Shown here one piece after another: positions 39,211 through 42,094 of a stretch of 42,094 nt of DNA. The notes beneath the pieces are model-generated. The model did no database searches. It was not told the DNA's origin and was given only the letters and a program-made list of their open reading frames with translations. Within the stretch, counting starts at the first letter, position 1. Each line of letters starts with the position of its first letter. This DNA comes from Sphingomonas sp. S-NIH.Pt15_0812. GTDB taxonomy: Bacteria > Pseudomonadota > Alphaproteobacteria > Sphingomonadales > Sphingomonadaceae. The position numbers and the translations under genes were made by a program. The DNA lies in NCBI RefSeq assembly GCF_003951315.1, contig NZ_QLJH01000029.1:1-42094 (forward strand). Reading direction: 5' to 3'.

Positions 39211-39972
39211 ATGACCCAGATCGACTGGCGCGAAGCTTCGCGCTGGTGGTCCGTGCGCGTATCCGCGCTCGGTTCGCTGCTCTATGCCGCCATGCTCCTC
39301 ATGCCGGACCAGCTCCTCGGCCTCTGGAACATGATGCCGGCCGAGGTTCGCACGCTCTTGCCTGCGCGGGCCGGCAACTGGCTGGGCATGATCCTGTTTG
39401 CTCTGGTCATCGTCGCGCGGGTCCTCCCGCAGCGCTCGGCGAGGGATGGTGCGAGCCTCTGGCGGGCGCTTTTCCGGTCGGCGAAGGGCGCGGTCAGCCC
39501 CAATTCCGCCAAGCGCGCGGCGCTGATTGCCACCGCCTTGGCGCTGGCGGTCGTCGGCCTGAAGGCGGACGAGGGCAAGCGCAACACCTCTTACCTGGAC
39601 ATCGTCGGCATCCCGACCGCCTGCTACGGCCATACCGGGCCGGACGTGCGGCCGGGCCAGGTCCGCACCGACGCGCAATGCGAGACGCTGCTGCGCGCGG
39701 ATGCACGGGGGCATATGGCGGGCGCGCTGGCCTGCTCGCCCATGCTGGCGGATCATCCGAACCAACTCGCCGCGGTGACGCGGCTGACCTTCAACATCGG
39801 CGTGCGCGGCTATTGCCGGTCGAGCATCGCCCGCCATTTCGCGGCCGGGCGCTGGCGGCAGGGCTGCGACTGCTTCCTCGCCTTTCGCTATGCCGGCAGG
39901 CGCGAGGTGCGCGGGCTGCTGCTGCGCCGACGGCGCGAGCGCGCACTGTGCCTGACGGGCCTGCCGGCATGA
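39211..39972 (+). CDS. Apparent holin-endolysin fusion (GH24 lysozyme with SAR-like segment)
   Basis: 253 residues from ATG 39211. Residues ~14-75 carry two hydrophobic segments and look like a small holin (WWSVRVSALGSLLYAAMLLM, then E-V-R-T-L-L-P, then NWLGMILFALVIVARVLPQR). A basic linker follows, then a weakly hydrophobic segment (about 103-117) of signal-anchor-release type. The lysozyme begins at A-D-E-G: Glu121, Asp130 and Thr136 have exactly the E-9-D-6-T spacing of T4 lysozyme (E11/D20/T26), with Y-G-H-T-G after it. The domain cuts peptidoglycan. One chain carrying both functions is unusual. Confidence 0.82.
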   Translation: MTQIDWREASRWWSVRVSALGSLLYAAMLLMPDQLLGLWNMMPAEVRTLLPARAGNWLGMILFALVIVARVLPQRSARDGASLWRALFRSAKGAVSPNSAKRAALIATALALAVVGLKADEGKRNTSYLDIVGIPTACYGHTGPDVRPGQVRTDAQCETLLRADARGHMAGALACSPMLADHPNQLAAVTRLTFNIGVRGYCRSSIARHFAAGRWRQGCDCFLAFRYAGRREVRGLLLRRRRERALCLTGLPA

Positions 39973-40445
39973 CGCCGCTCGGCACCATCCAGCGGGCGAT
40001 CGGGGCCGGCCTGGTCGTCGCGCTGGCGATCATCGCGGCCTGGGGCCTGCGGGTTGATCATCTGCGCGCAGGCTACCGCACCCGGCTCGACCGGATCGCG
40101 ATCGCGATCGAGGACGTGACCGGCCGTCGCCCCAAGGCGGTCGACATGCCGGTGACCATCGCGGCCATCGGCATCGTCCGCGACCGCTACCGACTTCAGC
40201 GCGACGAGGCGCGCGAGGTAGTCGACCGCCAGTCCAGGTCGATCCGAGCGCTGGCGGACGAGGGCCAGCGCCAGGCGGCTATCGGCGCGCGCAATCGCGA
40301 GCTCGCGCTATCGGCACTTCGGGAACGCGACGCCTGGATCGCGCGCGCCGAGGCGGCTGAGACGCGCACCGCCCGGCGCAGTGCCGAGGCGGAGGCAGCC
40401 GAATGCGAGCGGGTCGCGGACGCGCTCTACCGCGACGGCTTCTGA
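39969..40445 (+). CDS. Inner-membrane spanin-type protein (Rz-like)
   Basis: 158 residues from ATG 39969, overlapping the endolysin stop. One transmembrane helix (about 8-26, QRAIGAGLVVALAIIAAWGL) is followed by a long Arg/Ala/Glu coiled coil to the end, the layout of an i-spanin. With the lipoprotein encoded next it should fuse inner and outer membranes at the last step of lysis. Confidence 0.8.
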   Translation: MTPLGTIQRAIGAGLVVALAIIAAWGLRVDHLRAGYRTRLDRIAIAIEDVTGRRPKAVDMPVTIAAIGIVRDRYRLQRDEAREVVDRQSRSIRALADEGQRQAAIGARNRELALSALRERDAWIARAEAAETRTARRSAEAEAAECERVADALYRDGF

Positions 40446-40456
40446 GGGGAGACAGC

Positions 40457-40756
40457 ATGATCCGCACCATCCTGGCGCTGGCGATCGCCGGCGGCCTTTC
40501 CGCCTGCGCCGCGCAGCTGCCCGCGCCCGCGCCCGAGCCCTCCATCGTCTATCGCGACGCGGCCGTCGCCGTCCCGGTCGGCTGCGTCGTCGACCGGCCC
40601 GCGCCGGTCGTGCCGCTGCGCGAGCGCATCGCCCCGGCCGAGTGGCGCACCCGCGCACCCGGCGCGAAGGTCCAGGCGATCGCCGCCCAGGCCGGCCGCC
40701 GCATGAACCACCAGACCCGCACCGACGCCAGCATGTCGGGCTGCACCGACCGCTGA
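40457..40756 (+). CDS. Outer-membrane spanin-type lipoprotein (Rz1-like)
   Basis: 99 residues, with GAGGGGAGA upstream. MIRTILALAIAGGLSACAAQ is a lipoprotein signal with lipobox L-S-A-C (Cys17 acylated). A Pro-rich stretch (LPAPAPEPS) follows, as in Rz1. It is the last plus-strand gene of the phage cluster and lies next to the i-spanin gene. Confidence 0.8.
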   Translation: MIRTILALAIAGGLSACAAQLPAPAPEPSIVYRDAAVAVPVGCVVDRPAPVVPLRERIAPAEWRTRAPGAKVQAIAAQAGRRMNHQTRTDASMSGCTDR

Positions 40757-40814
40757 CAAGGAACACGGCCGGCAACGACTAGGCTACCGGCGGAGGTGTC
40801 GGGCGGCTGGCGGT

Positions 40815-41171
40815 CTAACCATCCTTGCGCCCGACTTTCCGCATCCGCGCAATCGCATCCTCGATCTCCCGCGTCTCGGGCAGGCGGACCATCCGGCGGA
40901 TTTTCCGATAGCAGGCGGTGGCCATCGTCGATCGGACATAGCCGTCGAAATGGCGCTCCGAATCTAGGCCGCGCATCATCTCGCGCCACAGCTCGTCGAA
41001 GGGCTCCCGCGTCTTGGGACCGACGCGCGGATCGTCCCCCGCGATCATGTAGAGATAGGCAAGAGCTAGGCGCAGCGGAAGCTCAGGCGGCCGGAACAGC
41101 ACCCTGTTGCCGCACCAGGCGAGGTAATCCTCCACAATGCAGACGGCAATCATCGCGATCCGGTCGGCCAT
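40815..41171 (-). CDS. Reverse-strand hypothetical protein at the phage edge
   Basis: 118 residues, helical (ELPLRLALAYLYMIAGDDPR, FDELWREMMRGLDSERHFDG). It is the only reverse gene at this edge and is convergent with the spanin gene. It may be a phage moron or a host gene; no family is recognised. Confidence 0.6.
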   Translation of the reverse strand: MADRIAMIAVCIVEDYLAWCGNRVLFRPPELPLRLALAYLYMIAGDDPRVGPKTREPFDELWREMMRGLDSERHFDGYVRSTMATACYRKIRRMVRLPETREIEDAIARMRKVGRKDG

Positions 41172-41211
41172 GAACCCCGTCTATCGTTCTTCTTATGTTC
41201 CTGCAATCATT

Positions 41212-41230
41212 GGGGTACAAGCCGGGGTAT
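41212..41230 (+). repeat. Partial R1 repeat right of the phage cluster
   Basis: GGGGTAC at 41212 and GGGGTAT at 41224 are 12 bp apart, in the same orientation as the island R1 copies but without the GC-rich inverted repeat. A separate perfect palindrome, CTGCCGCATGCGGCAG, lies at 41278-41293. It could mark the right junction of the phage cluster. Confidence 0.5.
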
Positions 41231-41310
41231 CGGCGACATTACCCCGCTCACTAAGCTGCCGAAAAATCGTTGGTTCCTGCCGCATGCGGCAGAGGGTTTC
41301 CCCGTCGCGA

Positions 41311-41337
41311 ATGTCCGAGATTGGGAGGAAAGCAGAC
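41311..41337 (-). repeat. R2 repeat, inverted relative to the island copies
   Basis: ATGTCCGAGATTGGGAGGAA followed by AGCAGAC is the reverse complement of the CCTCCCAAT sub-variant at 8491 and 12463. It marks the return of host-type repeats. Confidence 0.6.
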
Positions 41338-41353
41338 TTTCGCACCCCATCGT

Positions 41354-41926
41354 TCATTGCACCCGGTGAACCCCGAAGATCGTATAGACCCCATCCTCGC
41401 AGCCGTTTCCAAACGCCCCTGCGTCTATGGCCGCAACGGCTTCGTCAAGGCTCGCGAACAAACAATGTTCGTTTACATGAAGCTCTTTGGCGATGGAGTT
41501 GCAGGACAACGGGGAGTGCTCAAGAAAGTCACCGAGCACGACGACATCGTAACCGAGCAGTGTCGAGGCACCCGAGGCGGGCACACGAACATCGTTTGCG
41601 ACAGCGGCAGAGCTGGCTGGCGAGCGCGCTCGCCAGCGAACAGGGTCAAACGTCCACCCGTCGGATTCCTGCTCGCGGTCGTAGGCAGTAAAGTAGAGCA
41701 GGGCTGCATCGCTCACGTCAGCGCCAGCTTCAGCGGCCAAAGCCGCGAGTACATCGGGGTTGTTGGCCAAGCCGAAGCCGTTGTGCTGCCATGCTCCTTG
41801 CACATCGACTACGTTGTCGTTGACGCAGTCGGACACGCTGCAAACGTCTTTGATGTGACTGGGGCCATTAGAGAGCCACCCGGGAGGTGGCGCGAGGCGC
41901 TTCAAGAGGTAGCCGGCAGGAACCAT
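41354..41926 (-). CDS. Hypothetical protein, sphingomonad type
   Basis: 190 residues if started at ATG 41926 (MVPAGYLLKRLAPPPGWLSN); an in-frame ATG at 41941 adds five residues. The core (SVSDCVNDNVVDVQGAWQHN, then G-F-G-L-A-N-N-P-D-V-L) looks well conserved and natural, and I recall similar M-V-P-A-G-Y starts in sphingomonads. The C-terminal half includes HSPLSCNSIAKELHVNEHCL. Function is unknown. Confidence 0.65.
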   Translation of the reverse strand: MVPAGYLLKRLAPPPGWLSNGPSHIKDVCSVSDCVNDNVVDVQGAWQHNGFGLANNPDVLAALAAEAGADVSDAALLYFTAYDREQESDGWTFDPVRWRARSPASSAAVANDVRVPASGASTLLGYDVVVLGDFLEHSPLSCNSIAKELHVNEHCLFASLDEAVAAIDAGAFGNGCEDGVYTIFGVHRVQ

Positions 41927-41951
41927 GAGCGGGCAATACACTCGCGAGCAT

Positions 41952-41985
41952 ATGTCCGCTATTGGGCGATTGTGTTGAAGAAGTC
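41952..41985 (-). repeat. R2 half plus degenerate MITE-type end
   Basis: ATGTCCGCTATTGGGC (41952-41967) is an R2 half in inverted orientation. It is followed by GATTGTGTTGAAGAAGTC (41968-41985), 16 of 18 identical to the MITE terminal repeat. The rest of the element would run to the right. The matching end is not in the window, so this may be a longer relative or a full IS. Confidence 0.5.
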
Positions 41986-42094
41986 GGCGTCTGGCGCGGA
42001 GACAATTGGGGGCTGGTTTGCGCCGGAAGCCGCTGACCGCCTCAGGCGGGTAGCGGCTGTACCGGCATCGGGATGAGCTTGGCCAACTTGCGGA

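Noticed and set aside
13147..41230. R1 copies on both sides taken as proven attL/attR
   Set aside because: The two copies differ in spacing and flanks, and no identical core of useful length was found by eye.

Overview
The window looks like an accessory stretch of a high-GC alphaproteobacterium, most probably a sphingomonad. The clues are a PEP-CTERM protein with a typical sphingomonad sorting tail, high GC in most genes, a SRAP remnant, and many small orphan proteins separated by short interspersed repeats. It begins in the last 39 codons of an IS5-type transposase and contains one nearly self-contained phage structural cluster of about 27.7 kb (roughly 13.4-41.2 kb).

Left part (1-4.8 kb): the transposase tail is followed by an AT-richer 541-residue protein of unknown function with a central coiled coil. 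A truncated SRAP gene, a small secreted protein, a membrane-bound GGDEF diguanylate cyclase and a small reverse-strand Rmf-like protein come next.

Repeat-punctuated island (4.8-13.3 kb): about a dozen small genes (secreted, membrane, zinc-ribbon and immunity-like proteins, and a BrnT/BrnA toxin-antitoxin pair) sit between three repeat families. R1 has two GGGGTAY motifs 11 bp apart, followed by a GC-rich inverted repeat. R2 is a palindromic element of about 26 bp. The third is a MITE-like element with 18-bp terminal inverted repeats nested inside R2. All seven R1 copies here point the same way, and from 8.5 kb on each interval holds one or two forward genes, so the region resembles a gene-cassette array. 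A partial R1 and an R2 reappear just right of the phage cluster. I recognised none inside it.

Phage cluster (13.4-41.2 kb): control genes come first (LexA-like winged helix, DUF3164 protein, NusG-like factor). A lambda-type head and packaging module follows (small and large terminase, gpW-like joiner, portal, S49 protease, repeat-rich scaffold-like protein, decoration protein, capsid E, head-tail joining proteins). A Mu-type contractile tail comes next (DUF2635, sheath, tube, frameshifted chaperone pair, tape measure with a lysozyme-like domain, gpN, gp44-gp48 baseplate), then fibre and beta-helix tailspike, then lysis genes (apparent holin-endolysin fusion and two spanins). Almost all these genes are on the plus strand with overlapping or nearly touching ends. 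I recognise no integrase, transposase, replication gene or CI-type repressor, so this may be a defective or domesticated, possibly GTA-like, particle cluster.

Right end (41.2-42.1 kb): host-type repeats return, with one reverse-strand hypothetical gene and half of a MITE-type inverted repeat.
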